A stretch of DNA of 64,000 nt from Streptomyces endophytica (GCF_026153355.1 NZ_CP110636.1:1550001-1614000), one strand, 5' to 3'. Positions 35,608-44,715 are shown, counted from the first letter of the stretch. Notes: generated from the sequence alone by a model not told the origin. Program-made: numbers and translations.

Positions 35608-36318
35608 ATGCTGGGGATAACGGATCTGTCGACATATCTGGTCGGGCTCGCGCTGATCATTCTGCTGCCGGGGCCCAATTCGCTGTACGTCGTCTCGGTG
35701 GCGGCCCGCCGCGGCCCCCGGGTGGCGTACCGGGCGGCGGCCGGCGTGCTGTGCGGCGACACGGTGCTGATGACGCTGTCCGCGGGCGGCGTGGCCTCCC
35801 TGCTGCAGGCCAGCCCGGTCCTCTTCGGCATCGTCAAGTTCGCCGGCGCGGGCTATCTGACCTGGCTCGCGGTCGGCATGCTGCGCGGCGCCTGGGCACT
35901 GTGGCGCGGCCGCGAGGCACGGAAGGCGACCCGCGACGCGGAGACCCCGGAGGCGGCCGGCGGCGCGGCCCCCTCGGCATCTGCGTCATCCGCGGCGTCC
36001 CGCAAGGAGGCCGCCGAACGCCCCTACCGCCGCGCCCTGATCGTCAGCCTCCTGAACCCCAAGGCGATCCTCTTCTTCATCTCCTTCTTCGTGCAGTTCG
36101 TGGACCCGTCCTACGCCCACCCGGTGCTGTCGTTCCTGACCCTGGGCGCCTGGGCCCAGCTGTTCAGCTTCACGTACCTGTCGATCCTGATCTTCAGCGG
36201 TACGTACCTGGCGGCCACCTTCCGCCGCCGCCGGCGCCTGACCGCGGGCCTGTCCGCGGGCGCCGGCGCGGCCTTCCTCGGCTTCGCCGCGAAGCTCTCC
36301 CTGGCCAGCGCGAGCTGA
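35608..36318 (+). CDS. LysE-family amino acid exporter
   Basis: The 236-residue protein has about six membrane helices, the LysE/RhtB opening LALIILLPGPNSLYVVSVAA and later PYRRALIVSLLNPKAILFF. It should export an amino acid, perhaps leucine or a related residue, as in LeuE. A cytoplasmic loop around residues 110-135 is Ala/Ser-rich. It is divergent from tipA; the 114-bp gap holds the tipA promoter, so it may share regulation. Intact. Confidence 0.88.
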   Translation: MLGITDLSTYLVGLALIILLPGPNSLYVVSVAARRGPRVAYRAAAGVLCGDTVLMTLSAGGVASLLQASPVLFGIVKFAGAGYLTWLAVGMLRGAWALWRGREARKATRDAETPEAAGGAAPSASASSAASRKEAAERPYRRALIVSLLNPKAILFFISFFVQFVDPSYAHPVLSFLTLGAWAQLFSFTYLSILIFSGTYLAATFRRRRRLTAGLSAGAGAAFLGFAAKLSLASAS

Positions 36319-36336
36319 AGCCCTGGCGTTCCGCGG

Positions 36337-36552
36337 CTACCGCGCGGCCGCCTTGTGCAGCACGTCCGTGAGCCTGCGGGCCGTCTCGGTGTTGCAGCTC
36401 CCGAGCGCGACGAGCGGCAGCGCGTAACTCCCCGCGAGCCCCGGCAGATCGACGCCGAGCGACGGCAACGTGATGTCGTGGGCCCGCAGGGCGGTCCGCA
36501 GCGCCTCGGTGCAGTCGTGGACGTCCTGGTCGTGAGGGAAATGGCTGAGCAT
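36337..36552 (-). CDS. Small conserved actinobacterial protein of unknown function
   Basis: The 71-residue product starts MLSHFPHDQDVHDCTEALRT and continues to GSCNTETARRLTDVLHKA. It has no membrane segment. Short proteins of this kind are found divergent from XRE/DUF397 modules in streptomycetes, as here. The ATG at 36552 is preferred over an in-frame codon at 36594 because GAAGGG lies upstream and the family begins there. Function unknown; a partner role for the module is inferred. Confidence 0.6.
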   Translation of the reverse strand: MLSHFPHDQDVHDCTEALRTALRAHDITLPSLGVDLPGLAGSYALPLVALGSCNTETARRLTDVLHKAAAR

Positions 36553-36630
36553 GAGCTGGGCACCCTTCTGTGCACTGTGTGACGAATCCCTCACAGCGTG
36601 ACGTCAACGCACGTAGCGTGGAAGGCAATT

Positions 36631-36649
36631 GGGTTGCGCCAGGCAACCC
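36631..36649. promoter_or_regulatory. Inverted repeat upstream of the XRE regulator
   Basis: GGGTTGC-GCCAG-GCAACCC lies 20 bases before the ATG at 36670 and in the gap shared with the small divergent gene. It is a plausible operator for the XRE protein itself. Confidence 0.5.
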
Positions 36650-36669
36650 GACGAAACAGGTGGTGAACC

Positions 36670-37524
36670 ATGCCTCCTCGCAAGGACCCCGATCCGTCCG
36701 CCAGCGTCCCCTGCTTCTACGGCGCCGAGTTGCGCTACCTGAGGGAGAAGGCGGGCCTCACCCTCGAACAGTTAGTGGACGGCAGCTTCCGCGGCCTCTC
36801 GTTCCTCAGCCAGATCGAGCGGGGCGAACGGGGCATGCCGATGGACCTGGCCCGTCACGTGGACCAGAAGCTGGGCACGGACGGCTTCTTCGAGCGCCGC
36901 TGCAAGGATGCGCAGAAGGCGCGACAGAGCGGCCATCCGCCTTACTTCGCCGATATTCCGGACCTGGAGAAGCAGGCCACGACAATCGAGGACTGGGCGC
37001 CTTTGGTGATCCCCGGTCTGCTGCAGACCGGCGCGTACGTCCGGAAACTCGTACAGACTGCAAGGCCGTGGGAAGCACCCGACGTCGTCGAAGAAAAGGT
37101 CCGCGCACGGATCAACCGCGCGGAGGTCTGGAAGAGCGACGCCCGCCCCGAGTACTGGGCAATCCTCCGCGAGGAACTGATCCGCAAGCCGTTGCTCCCT
37201 CCCGAGGAGATGGCTGAGCAGCTGACGCACATCCACGAGCTGATCCGGAACACCCAGAGCGTTCTGCAGGTCCTCCCGGAAACGACCGTCGGTCACCCAT
37301 TGCCCATGGGGCTGGCCAAAGTCATGACCTTCCCGGATGCCCCGCCCCTCATCTGGACCGAAGGCGAGCACAGCGGCCAAATCATCGACTATCCACCTCA
37401 CGTGACGGTGTATCGGAGGTCATACGATCTGCTCAGGGCCGCCGCGCTGCCGCCCGAGGCGTCCCTGGCCCTGATCGAGGAAGCGGCGAGGGGATACAGA
37501 GATGAAGCCCAGCAACAAGCTTGA
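36670..37524 (+). CDS. XRE-family regulator with DUF5753 domain
   Basis: The 284-residue protein has an N-terminal helix-turn-helix (ELRYLREKAGLTLEQLVDGS, then LSFLSQIERGERGMPMDLAR) and a C-terminal DUF5753 domain (WAPLVIPGLLQTGAYVRKLV, later VGHPLPMGLAKVMTFPD and ppeasLALIEEA at the end). Such WhiJ-like regulators act with DUF397 proteins in streptomycete development and antibiotic control. The gene overlaps the downstream DUF397 gene by 23 bases, so the two are translated together. Intact. Confidence 0.88.
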   Translation: MPPRKDPDPSASVPCFYGAELRYLREKAGLTLEQLVDGSFRGLSFLSQIERGERGMPMDLARHVDQKLGTDGFFERRCKDAQKARQSGHPPYFADIPDLEKQATTIEDWAPLVIPGLLQTGAYVRKLVQTARPWEAPDVVEEKVRARINRAEVWKSDARPEYWAILREELIRKPLLPPEEMAEQLTHIHELIRNTQSVLQVLPETTVGHPLPMGLAKVMTFPDAPPLIWTEGEHSGQIIDYPPHVTVYRRSYDLLRAAALPPEASLALIEEAARGYRDEAQQQA

Positions 37525-37798
37525 CCTGAGCTCTGCCACCTGGCGCAAGAGCAGCCACAGCAACCCCGACGGCGCCGACTGCATCGAAGTAGCAGAGGAC
37601 TTCATTGGCGCCGCCACCTGGCGGAAGTCCACCCACAGCAACCCCGACGGCGCCAACTGCCTCGAAGTGCGGGACGACCTCCCCGGCCTCGTCCCCGTCC
37701 GGGACAGCAAGGACCCGCACGGACCGGCGCTCGTCTTCGCGGCCCCCCACTGGTCCGCCTTCGTCGACGCCGTCAAGAACGGCACGCTCGGCGCCTGA
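37502..37798 (+). CDS. DUF397 protein with duplicated domain core
   Basis: The 98-residue partner of the preceding regulator contains the DUF397 core twice: ATWRKSSHSNPDGADCIEVA and ATWRKSTHSNPDGANCLEVR, 26 residues apart, and then the usual end VRDSKDPHGPALVFAAPHWS. One copy is normal for the family, so this is an internal duplication. The ATG at 37502 lies within the regulator's reading frame. DUF397 proteins are thought to antagonise their XRE partners. Confidence 0.85.
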   Translation: MKPSNKLDLSSATWRKSSHSNPDGADCIEVAEDFIGAATWRKSTHSNPDGANCLEVRDDLPGLVPVRDSKDPHGPALVFAAPHWSAFVDAVKNGTLGA

Positions 37799-37832
37799 GT
37801 CGCCGTCGGGCCCACGGTGATGGCCCCACCCT

Positions 37833-37860
37833 CCTCATGCCCGTATTGTCGGGCATGAGG
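37833..37860. promoter_or_regulatory. Inverted repeat over the wrbA ribosome-binding site
   Basis: CCTCATGCCCG and CGGGCATGAGG form a perfect 11-bp inverted repeat with a six-base centre, ending 11 bases before the wrbA ATG. The right arm includes the GAGG ribosome-binding site, so protein binding or RNA folding could block expression. Confidence 0.55.
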
Positions 37861-37871
37861 AGGTATGCCGC

Positions 37872-38501
37872 ATGCACCTGCCCCCGCACGACGTGCACGT
37901 CGCCGTCATCTACTACTCGTCGACGGGCACCATCGCCACGCTCGCCCAGTGGATCGCGGACGCCGCCGAGCACGCGGGCGCGGACGTACGGCTGCGGCGG
38001 ACCGCCGAACTCGCGCCGCAGACCGCCGTCGACGCCAACCCGGCGTGGGCGGCCAACGCCGAGGCCACCGCGGACATCCTGGAAGCCACCCACGAGGACA
38101 TGCTCTGGGCCGACGCGGTGATCTTCGGGACGCCGACCCGCTTCGGGAACGTCAGCGCCCAGCTCAAGGAGTACCTCGACACCCTCGGCGGCCTCTGGCA
38201 CCAGGGCAGGCTGGCCGACAAGGTCTACAGCGGGTTCACCGCGAGCGCCACCCGGCACGGGGGCCAGGAATCCACCCTGCTGGCGCTCTACCAGACCGTC
38301 CACCACTTCGGCGGCATCCTCGTCACTCCCGGCTACACCGACCCGGCGAAATACCGGGACGGCAACCCGTACGGCACCTCCCACGTCGGCGGACCGGACA
38401 CCCCGCTCGACGAGGACGCGCGCACCGCCGCCCGTATCCAGGCGCAGCGCGTCGTGAAGTTCACCAAAGCCATCAAGCACGGCCTGGCGCCGGCAACGTG
38501 A
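37872..38501 (+). CDS. wrbA: NAD(P)H:quinone oxidoreductase, WrbA type IV
   Basis: The 209-residue flavodoxin-fold enzyme reduces quinones by two electrons, guarding against semiquinone stress. The FMN loop YYSSTGTIATLAQ starts the fold, followed by GTPTRFGNVSAQLKEYLDTL and TRHGGQESTLLALYQTVHHF, which are the WrbA signatures. A palindrome covers its translation start region. It precedes the glutamate decarboxylase gene by 16 bases on the same strand, so they form an operon. Intact. Confidence 0.92.
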   Translation: MHLPPHDVHVAVIYYSSTGTIATLAQWIADAAEHAGADVRLRRTAELAPQTAVDANPAWAANAEATADILEATHEDMLWADAVIFGTPTRFGNVSAQLKEYLDTLGGLWHQGRLADKVYSGFTASATRHGGQESTLLALYQTVHHFGGILVTPGYTDPAKYRDGNPYGTSHVGGPDTPLDEDARTAARIQAQRVVKFTKAIKHGLAPAT

Positions 38502-38517
38502 CGCGAAGGGGCGACAG

Positions 38518-39933
38518 TTGACTCTGCACAAAGGCGCATCGGAGTCCGACCGGAAGCGCACCGCACGTCCGGTCAACCCCTTCTACGGCGAGGCCGACCC
38601 GGTCTCCGGCATGGAGGAGTCACCACCCCACACCACCCTCCCCGACGGGCCGGTCTCCCCGCACACCGCCTACCAGTTCGTCCACGACGAGCTGATGCTG
38701 GACGGCAACGCCCGGCTCAACCTCGCCACCTTCGTCACGACCTGGATGGAACCGCAGGCCGGGGTCCTGATGGCGGAGTGCCGCGACAAGAACATGATCG
38801 ACAAGGACGAGTACCCGCGCACCGCCGAACTGGAACGGCGCTGCGTGGCGATGCTCGCCGACCTGTGGCACGCGCCCGACCCGTCGGCCGCCGTCGGCTG
38901 CTCCACCACCGGGTCGAGCGAGGCCGGGATGCTCGCCGGCATGGCCCTCAAGCGGCGCTGGATGCGGCGGAACGCCGACCGCTACCCGGGCAGCGCCCGC
39001 CCCAACCTCGTCATGGGCGCCAACGTGCAGGTCTGCTGGGACAAGTTCTGCAACTTCTGGGAGGTCGAGCCCCGCCTGGTGCCCATGGAGGGCGACCGCT
39101 TCCACCTGGACGCCGCCTCCGCGGTCGGCCTCTGCGACGAGAACACCATCGGCGTCGTCGCCGTCCTCGGCTCCACCTTCGACGGGTCGTACGAGCCGGT
39201 CGCCGAGATCTGCGCCGCGCTCGACGAGGTGCAGGAACGGAGCGGCCTCGACATCCCCGTCCACGTGGACGGCGCGTCCGGCGCGATGATCGCCCCGTTC
39301 CTCGACCCGGACCTGGTCTGGGACTTCCGCCTGCCCCGGGTCGCCTCCATCAACACCTCCGGCCACAAATACGGCCTGGTCTACCCGGGCGTCGGCTGGG
39401 CGCTGTGGCGGGACATGGACGCGCTGCCGGAGGAGCTGGTCTTCCGGGTGAACTACCTGGGCGGCGACATGCCGACCTTCGCGCTCAACTTCTCCCGGCC
39501 CGGCGCCCAGGTCGCCGCCCAGTACTACACCTTCCTCCGCCTCGGCCGGGCCGGCTTCCGCGCCGTCCAGCAGGCCACCCGCGACGTGGCCCGCTCCACG
39601 GCCGAACGCATCGAGGCCCTCGGCGACTTCAGGCTCCTCACCCACGGCGACCAACTGCCCGTCTTCGCCTTCACCACCGCCGACCACGTCACCTCGTACG
39701 ACGTATTCGACGTCTCCCGCCGCATGAAGGAACGCGGCTGGCTGCTCCCCGCCTACACCTTCCCGCCGAACCGCGAGGACCTCTCCGTCCTACGGATCGT
39801 CTGCCGCAACGGCTTCTCCCGCGACCTGGCCGACCTCTTCCTCGCCGACCTGACGCAACTCCTCCCGGAACTCCGCCAGCAGACCGCCCCCCTGGACCGC
39901 CCGGAACGCCTGGCCACAGCCTTCCACCACTAG
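38518..39933 (+). CDS. gadB: Glutamate decarboxylase
   Basis: PLP enzyme that turns glutamate into GABA and consumes a proton. The 471-residue protein carries the PLP lysine at about residue 284 in ASINTSGHKYGLVYPG, the phosphate-binding GCSTTGSSEAGMLAG, and the substrate-side HVDGASGAMIAPF. The TTG at 38518 has GAAGGGGC upstream. An N-terminal SESDRKRTARPVNPFYGEAD is usual in actinobacterial GadB. No glutamate/GABA antiporter gene is adjacent. Intact. Confidence 0.94.
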   Translation: MTLHKGASESDRKRTARPVNPFYGEADPVSGMEESPPHTTLPDGPVSPHTAYQFVHDELMLDGNARLNLATFVTTWMEPQAGVLMAECRDKNMIDKDEYPRTAELERRCVAMLADLWHAPDPSAAVGCSTTGSSEAGMLAGMALKRRWMRRNADRYPGSARPNLVMGANVQVCWDKFCNFWEVEPRLVPMEGDRFHLDAASAVGLCDENTIGVVAVLGSTFDGSYEPVAEICAALDEVQERSGLDIPVHVDGASGAMIAPFLDPDLVWDFRLPRVASINTSGHKYGLVYPGVGWALWRDMDALPEELVFRVNYLGGDMPTFALNFSRPGAQVAAQYYTFLRLGRAGFRAVQQATRDVARSTAERIEALGDFRLLTHGDQLPVFAFTTADHVTSYDVFDVSRRMKERGWLLPAYTFPPNREDLSVLRIVCRNGFSRDLADLFLADLTQLLPELRQQTAPLDRPERLATAFHH

Positions 39934-39960
39934 GGGACGCCACCCGGGTGCTTCTGCGCA

Positions 39961-40120
39961 GGTCCGCGGAGGCACCCCGGGGGCGCGCAGATTCCGCAGA
40001 GGCACCCGGGGGGCGCAGGGTCCGCAGAGGCACCCGGGGGCACGGGTCCGCAGAGGCTGCCGCCCGAAGGCCCCCGCAGGTCCTCACAGGCCCCCGCAGG
40101 CCCCCGCAGGTCCTCGAAGG
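39961..40120. repeat. Tandem GC-rich repeats downstream of gadB
   Basis: Four imperfect units of about 26-30 bases share TCCGCAGAGGCACCCGGGGG (39961-40057). They are followed by shorter copies of CCCCCGCAGG and TCCTC (40068-40120). The repeats lie between gadB and the convergent PadR gene. Confidence 0.65.
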
Positions 40121-40152
40121 CCTCAGTGCACATCCCCCGGCACACATCCCCC

Positions 40153-40794
40153 TCAGCGCACATCGCCGGGATGAGGCTCCCCCGTCGCGTACGGGTTCCC
40201 CTCCCCCTCGGCGAGCACCCCGACGAACGGCTCCCCCTCGCCCGCGAAGACGTACGCCCCGCCCTCGATCCGCTCGATCAGCCCGCGGGTCCACTCCGCA
40301 CCGCTGTCCGCCGAGTGCACCCACAGGTTCATGATCTCGCCGATGTGGCCGAGCTGCCCCGGGCCCTCCTCCGGCGTGTAGTAATCGGTGACCGTGGACC
40401 GCCACTCCTCCAGCGCCCGCACCCGCTGCTTGAGCAGCGCCACCGCCTCGTCCCGCGGCAGGTCCACCACGAAGCCGATGCCCGCGCTCAGCACGTCGAA
40501 CTTCTGGTCCGCCCGGGAGAGCGCCTCCCGCAACAGCGAGAAATACTCCGCCTCACCGGCCGGCGTCACCTCGTACTCGGTACGCGGCGGACCGCCGACC
40601 GTGCTGGGCGCGATGTCGTGCGCGTGCAGCAGCCCTTGCTTGGCCATCTGCTTGAGCGCGTGGTAAATCGAGCCGGGCTTGGCGTTCGACCACTCGTGGG
40701 CGCCCCAGTACTCCAGGTCGTTGCGCACCTGATAGCCGTGCGCCCGCCCGTGCTGCCGCACGGCGCCCAGTACCAGCAGCCGGATCGCCGACAT
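40153..40794 (-). CDS. PadR-family transcriptional regulator
   Basis: The 213-residue protein has a PadR winged helix (IRLLVLGAVRQHGRAHGYQV, KPGSIYHALKQMAKQGLL, RTEYEVTPAGEAEYFSLL) and a C-terminal Vir_act_alpha-like helical domain (DEAVALLKQRVRALEEWRST). The tail ends EGNPYATGEPHPGDVR. Upstream at 41057-41084 a direct repeat may be its operator. The regulated gene could be itself or the aldehyde dehydrogenase upstream on the same strand. Intact. Confidence 0.88.
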   Translation of the reverse strand: MSAIRLLVLGAVRQHGRAHGYQVRNDLEYWGAHEWSNAKPGSIYHALKQMAKQGLLHAHDIAPSTVGGPPRTEYEVTPAGEAEYFSLLREALSRADQKFDVLSAGIGFVVDLPRDEAVALLKQRVRALEEWRSTVTDYYTPEEGPGQLGHIGEIMNLWVHSADSGAEWTRGLIERIEGGAYVFAGEGEPFVGVLAEGEGNPYATGEPHPGDVR

Positions 40795-41056
40795 CGCACC
40801 CCTCGCGTCCCGTCACCTCTGCGCCCGCCGCCCGACAACACGCCACCTCGGCATCCCGTCATCTCGACATCGCCTCGGCACCGCGTCATCTCGACACCGT
40901 CACGACATCGCCGCGACACCGCGCCGTCTCGGCATCACGCCTGGCCGAGCCCGCCAACGGACGAAGCCCCGACCCTCACCCCCAGCCTAGAACCCACACC
41001 CCACGCCACCGGCTCCCACCCTGCCGTCCCCCTCTCCCCCAACCCATCACTCTCTG

Positions 41057-41084
41057 CTACCCTCAGGGGAACAAAACTACCCTC
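41057..41084. promoter_or_regulatory. Direct repeat CTACCCTC upstream of the PadR gene
   Basis: Two copies of CTACCCTC start 20 bases apart, spanning about two helical turns, in the gap between the aldehyde dehydrogenase and PadR genes. On the minus strand they read GAGGGTAG. A -10-like TAGTTT lies in the downstream copy. It is a candidate PadR operator. Confidence 0.35.
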
Positions 41085-41318
41085 CGTAATCGTTGCCGGA
41101 AAAGAAAGGAGGCAGCGCGGCCCGAAAGCACCGCACCCGCCCAGGCGAGGTCAGCACCCCGCGAGGATGAGGCCAGTACCCCGCGAGGCCCCGCGAGACG
41201 AGATCGGTCAGAGCACCCAGGTCACCAGGGGGTCCAGATCACCCAGGGGGTGGGGCCACTCAGATCGACCAGACGGGCCAAACCGAGGGACCTCAAGGCG
41301 TCAGCGGACCTCATGAGG

Positions 41319-41422
41319 TCAGAGGGCCCCATGGCGTCAGAGGGCCCCATGGCGTCAGAGGGCCTCGTCGAGTCAGACCAGAGGAGCCTCAGAGGAGCCT
41401 CGGAGGAGCCCCAGAGGAGCCT
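41319..41422. repeat. Two tandem-repeat arrays abutting the aldehyde dehydrogenase stop
   Basis: First array (41319-41372): about three 18-base units of TCAGAGGGCCCCATGGCG. Second array (41379-41422): four 11-base units of CAGAGGAGCCT, three identical. Further left, to about 41150, are looser repeats of ACCCCGCGAGG and CACCCAGGGGG. The 40795-41421 gap otherwise holds no gene. Confidence 0.75.
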
Positions 41423-42878
41423 CAGAACGGAAACGCCGACCGCCCATGCTGGATGGAGATCCACTTGGTGGTGGTGAACGCCTCCACCATCGCGTCCCGT
41501 TCAGCCGGCCGACCCCCGAGCTCTTCTCCCCGCCGAAGGGGACGATCGGCTCGTCGTGGACCGTGGCGTCGTTGACGTGGAACATCCCGGTGTCGATGCG
41601 CTTGGCGAACCGCACCCCGCGCTCGATGTCGCCGGTGTGCACCGCGCCGCTGAGCCCGAAGGGCGTGGCGTTGGTCATCCGTACGGCTTCCTCGTCGCCG
41701 TCGAACGGGACGAGGAGCGCGACCGGCCCGAAGATCTCCTGGGTGAGGAGCGGGGAGTCGTCGGGGAGTCCGCTCAGGACGCTCGGGGCGACGAGCGTGC
41801 CGTGGGCCTCGCCGTGCAACAGCGCCGACGCGCCCTCGGCGACCGCGCGGTCCACGAGGGAGGACACCGCCTCGGCCTGACCCTCGTTGATCAGCGGGCC
41901 GATGTGGGTCGACGGGTCGGTGGGGTCGCCGACCTTGAGGGACGCCACCTTGGCGACGAACTTCTCGGTGAACTCGCGCTCGACGGCGCGGTCGACCAGG
42001 ATCCGGTTGGCGGCCATACAGACCTGGCCCTGGTGCACGAAGCGGCTGAAGACAGCGGCGTCCACGGCGTAGTCGACGTCGGCGTCGTCGAGGACGACCA
42101 GCGCGCTGTTGCCGCCGAGTTCCAGCACCGAGTGCTTGAAGTGGGCGGCGGCGACCGTGGCGACGTGGCGGCCGACCTTCTCCGAGCCGGTGAAGGAAAT
42201 CGTCTTGGGCACGGGGTGGTCGATGAGCGCGTCACCGATCTCGGCGATGTCGGTGACGACGACGTTGAGCACGCCGGCCGGCAGCCCGGCCTCCTCGAGG
42301 AGCCTGGCGACCAGCCCGCCGCCGCAGATCGGGGTGTTCTGGTGCGGCTTGAGGACCACCGCGTTGCCCAGCGCGATGGCCGGCGCGACGGACTTGATCG
42401 ACAGCAGGAAGGGGAAGTTGAAGGGGCTGATCACGCCGACGACGCCGACCGGCAGCCGGTAGAGGCGGTTCTCCTTGCCGTCGATGGGCGACGGCAGGAT
42501 GCGGCCCTCGGCGCGCAGCGCCAGTTGGATCGCCTCGCGCAGGAATTCCCGGGCCAGGTGCAGCTCGAAGCCCACCTTGGTGAGCGTGCCGCCGACCTCG
42601 GCGGCGATCGCCTCGGACAGTTCCGCCTCGCGGTCGTCGATGATCCGCAGGGCCCGTTCGAAGACCAGCCGCCGGGTGTACGGATTGACCGCGCCCCACT
42701 CCCGTTGCGCACGCTCGGCGGCGCGGTAGGCCTGGTCGATTTCCTCGACCGTGGCGCAGGGTATGGAGGCCAGCTTGTCGCCGTTGTAGGGATTGAAATC
42801 GACGATGTCCCACGAGCCGCTTCCGGAGCGCCACTCACCGTCGATGAACTGATAGGCCAACTCGTCGAAGTAGGACAT
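41422..42878 (-). CDS. Aldehyde dehydrogenase family protein (frameshift near 41505)
   Basis: NAD(P)-dependent oxidation of an aldehyde to its acid. The protein starts MSYFDELAYQFIDGEWRSGS and contains GVVGVISPFNFPFLLSIKSV, KTISFTGSEKVGRHV, the catalytic ELGGNSALVVLDD with Glu, and FVHQGQVCMAANRILVD with the nucleophilic Cys. It resembles benzaldehyde or vanillin dehydrogenases. The end reads SSGVGRLNG and then shifts frame; adding one G to GGG near 41505 gives DAMVEAFTTTKWISIQHGRS and a stop at 41422. Without it the reading runs into the repeats. Probably a base-calling loss. Corrected length about 485 residues. Confidence 0.88.
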
Positions 42879-42982
42879 GCCATCCCGATCTGGAGAACAG
42901 GGCACGCGGGGCGCCTAGTTGGGGGGTGCTGACTCCTGATGGGGCGCATCCTACCGACGCGTCACATGACTTGGGATAGACG

Positions 42983-43847
42983 TCACATAAGTTGGAGTAG
43001 ACCACGCAAAAGGTCTCTGGTCTCCGCCGGACTGGGCCCCCTCTTCCTGGAGGCGGTCCATCACCCGTGCATATTGGGCCACTTCTTCGGGCTTGTCCAC
43101 ATACAGTGCACTGGTGAGCTGTTCCAGGAAGACGACGTCCGGGAGTCCCGATTCCTGGAATCCGAGCATGGTGAAGGCGCCGAATTCCCCCGCGTGCCCG
43201 CCCAGGCTGAATGGCATGACCTGGAGGCGCACATTGGGACGCTCGGATACGTCGATCAGATGCCGCAACTGCTCGCGCATCACCTCGCGTTCGCCGTACG
43301 GGCGGCGCAGCGCGGCCTCGTCGAGCACGCAGTGGAATTGCGCGGGCCGCTCGGCGACGAGCAGCTTCTGGCGTTCCATGCGCAGCGCGACCCGGCGCTC
43401 TATGTCGGCGGGCGCGGCGTCCGGCATGCCGCGTCGGATGACGGCCTGCGCGTAGCTCTCGGTCTGCAACAGCCCGTGCACGAACTGGACTTCGTAGACC
43501 CGGATGAGCGACGTGGCTCCTTCCAGACCGACATACGTCTGGAACCAGCTGGGTAGCACATCGGTGTAACTGTGCCACCAGCCCGCGACGTTGGCCTCGC
43601 GTGCGAGGGAGAGCAGCGCCTCGCGCTCCTGCGGATCGCTGACTCCGTACAGCACGAGCAGGTCCTCGACGTCGCGTGCCTTGAAGCTGACCCGGCCCAA
43701 CTCCATTCGGCTGATCTTGGATTCGGATGCACGGATCGAGTAGCCGGCCGCCTCACGGGTTATCCCACGGGATTCACGCAGTCGGCGAAGCTGCGACCCG
43801 AGCAGGATCCGCCGCACCACCGACCCGCTCGACTCACTTGCGGACAC
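42983..43847 (-). CDS. XRE-family regulator with DUF5753 domain (C-terminal frameshift near 43015)
   Basis: The protein begins at the GTG at 43847 (GGAGGG upstream). Its helix-turn-helix is LLGSQLRRLRESRGITREAA with YSIRASESKISRMELGRVSF, and its DUF5753 domain shows VYEVQFVHGLLQTESYAQAV, AALRRPYGEREVMREQLRHL and PDVVFLEQLTSALYVDKPEE. The annotated end does not look right: shifting the frame near 43015 gives ETRDLLRGLLQLM and a TGA at 42983, the family's usual end. It is divergent from the ATPase at 44161, with an operator candidate in the gap. About 288 residues after correction. Confidence 0.83.
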
Positions 43848-44019
43848 CTCTCTGACCCTCCTGTGACCCACCCCGTCCAATGGTGGGCCGCAGTCTGCCA
43901 CGTTCAGGCTTCGTTGAGTGCTCATCCGGTTACTGATATGAGCCGCTCTCGCAAGCCCTCCACAAGAACCGGTGGCGATAATTGCCGTCAAACCGGGCTG
44001 GTTTGCCGCAATCGAGGCG

Positions 44020-44045
44020 CGTGCACGTGCATCTGCCCTTGCATC
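44020..44045 (+). promoter_or_regulatory. Operator candidate upstream of the ATPase gene
   Basis: This 26-base site holds the perfect palindrome TGCACGTGCA (44022-44031) followed by TCTG and TTGCATC. Its reverse complement matches the site at 45144-45169, ahead of the DUF397 gene, at 24 of 26 positions. It overlaps a likely -35 region for the ATPase. The 43848-44160 gap also has a GCTCAT/ATGAGC inverted repeat (43920-43943) nearer the XRE gene. Confidence 0.65.
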
Positions 44046-44160
44046 TGTCTCGCACATTGGGAACCATAGGCGGCGCACGCATGCACGCTCGTGAAAGATC
44101 CGCCAGATCCGGCTGAACCGGCCAGGATCATGACGTCCGCGAACGCCAGGAGTGCCTCGC

Positions 44161-44654
44161 ATGGGGACCAAGGTTTTGACCATGCTCGAGCCGTTATGGC
44201 AGGGCTTTCCTCCCGTCGACCCGCTGGCCGTCTCCGGATCCGCGTCGTGCACGCTCCCCCCGCGGTACGAATCGGTGCGCTCCGCACGGAATTTCACCCG
44301 TGACACGCTCCAGGGCTGGGAACTGGACGAGCTCTTCGACTCGGTCGCGCTGGTGGTGTCCGAACTCGTCACCAACGCCCTGAGACATGCGGTCCTCGCC
44401 GCCCCGAGCACGCCGACGCCCCGCCGCCCGCGCGGCTGCATCTGATGCGCTGGTCGCAGCGGCTGATCTGTGCGGTGCGGGACCCCAGTGACGACTCCCC
44501 GGTGGCCGGTGAGGCGGATTCCGCGGCGGACTCGGCGTCGGAATCGGGGCGGGGGCTCTATCTGGTCGACTCGTTCAGCGACAGCTGGGGCTGGCACCCG
44601 CTCTCCGGCGTCACCCACGGCAAGATCGTGTGGGCGCAGTTCCGGCTGCCGTAG
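44161..44654 (+). CDS. RsbW-like HATPase (anti-sigma-type kinase), frameshift near 44403
   Basis: The start MGTKVLTMLEPLWQGFPPVD and the N box DSVALVVSELVTNALRHAVL mark a histidine-kinase-like ATPase of the RsbW/SpoIIAB kind that accompanies XRE/DUF397 modules. After a one-base break near 44403, the sequence continues RLHLMRWSQRLICAVRDPSD, with the G1 box, and GRGLYLVDSFSDSWGWHP, with the G2 box. The ATG at 44161 follows CAGGAG. It is divergent from the XRE gene and convergent with the DUF397 gene; the three probably form one unit. Confidence 0.82.
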
Positions 44655-44684
44655 CCGGCCGTGCCCGCCACCCGTCGCACAAGA

Positions 44685-44715
44685 GGAGCGCCCGCCATGC
44701 CGGCAGGCGCTCCTT
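44685..44715 (+). terminator. Terminator hairpin after the ATPase gene
   Basis: AGGAGCGCC pairs with GGCGCTCCT across a 13-base loop, 31 bases after the ATPase stop. A TGCATATGCATGTGC stretch follows immediately. Confidence 0.65.

Noticed and set aside
39961..41422. CRISPR array
   Set aside because: Units are short, contiguous and without unique spacers; no cas genes are present.
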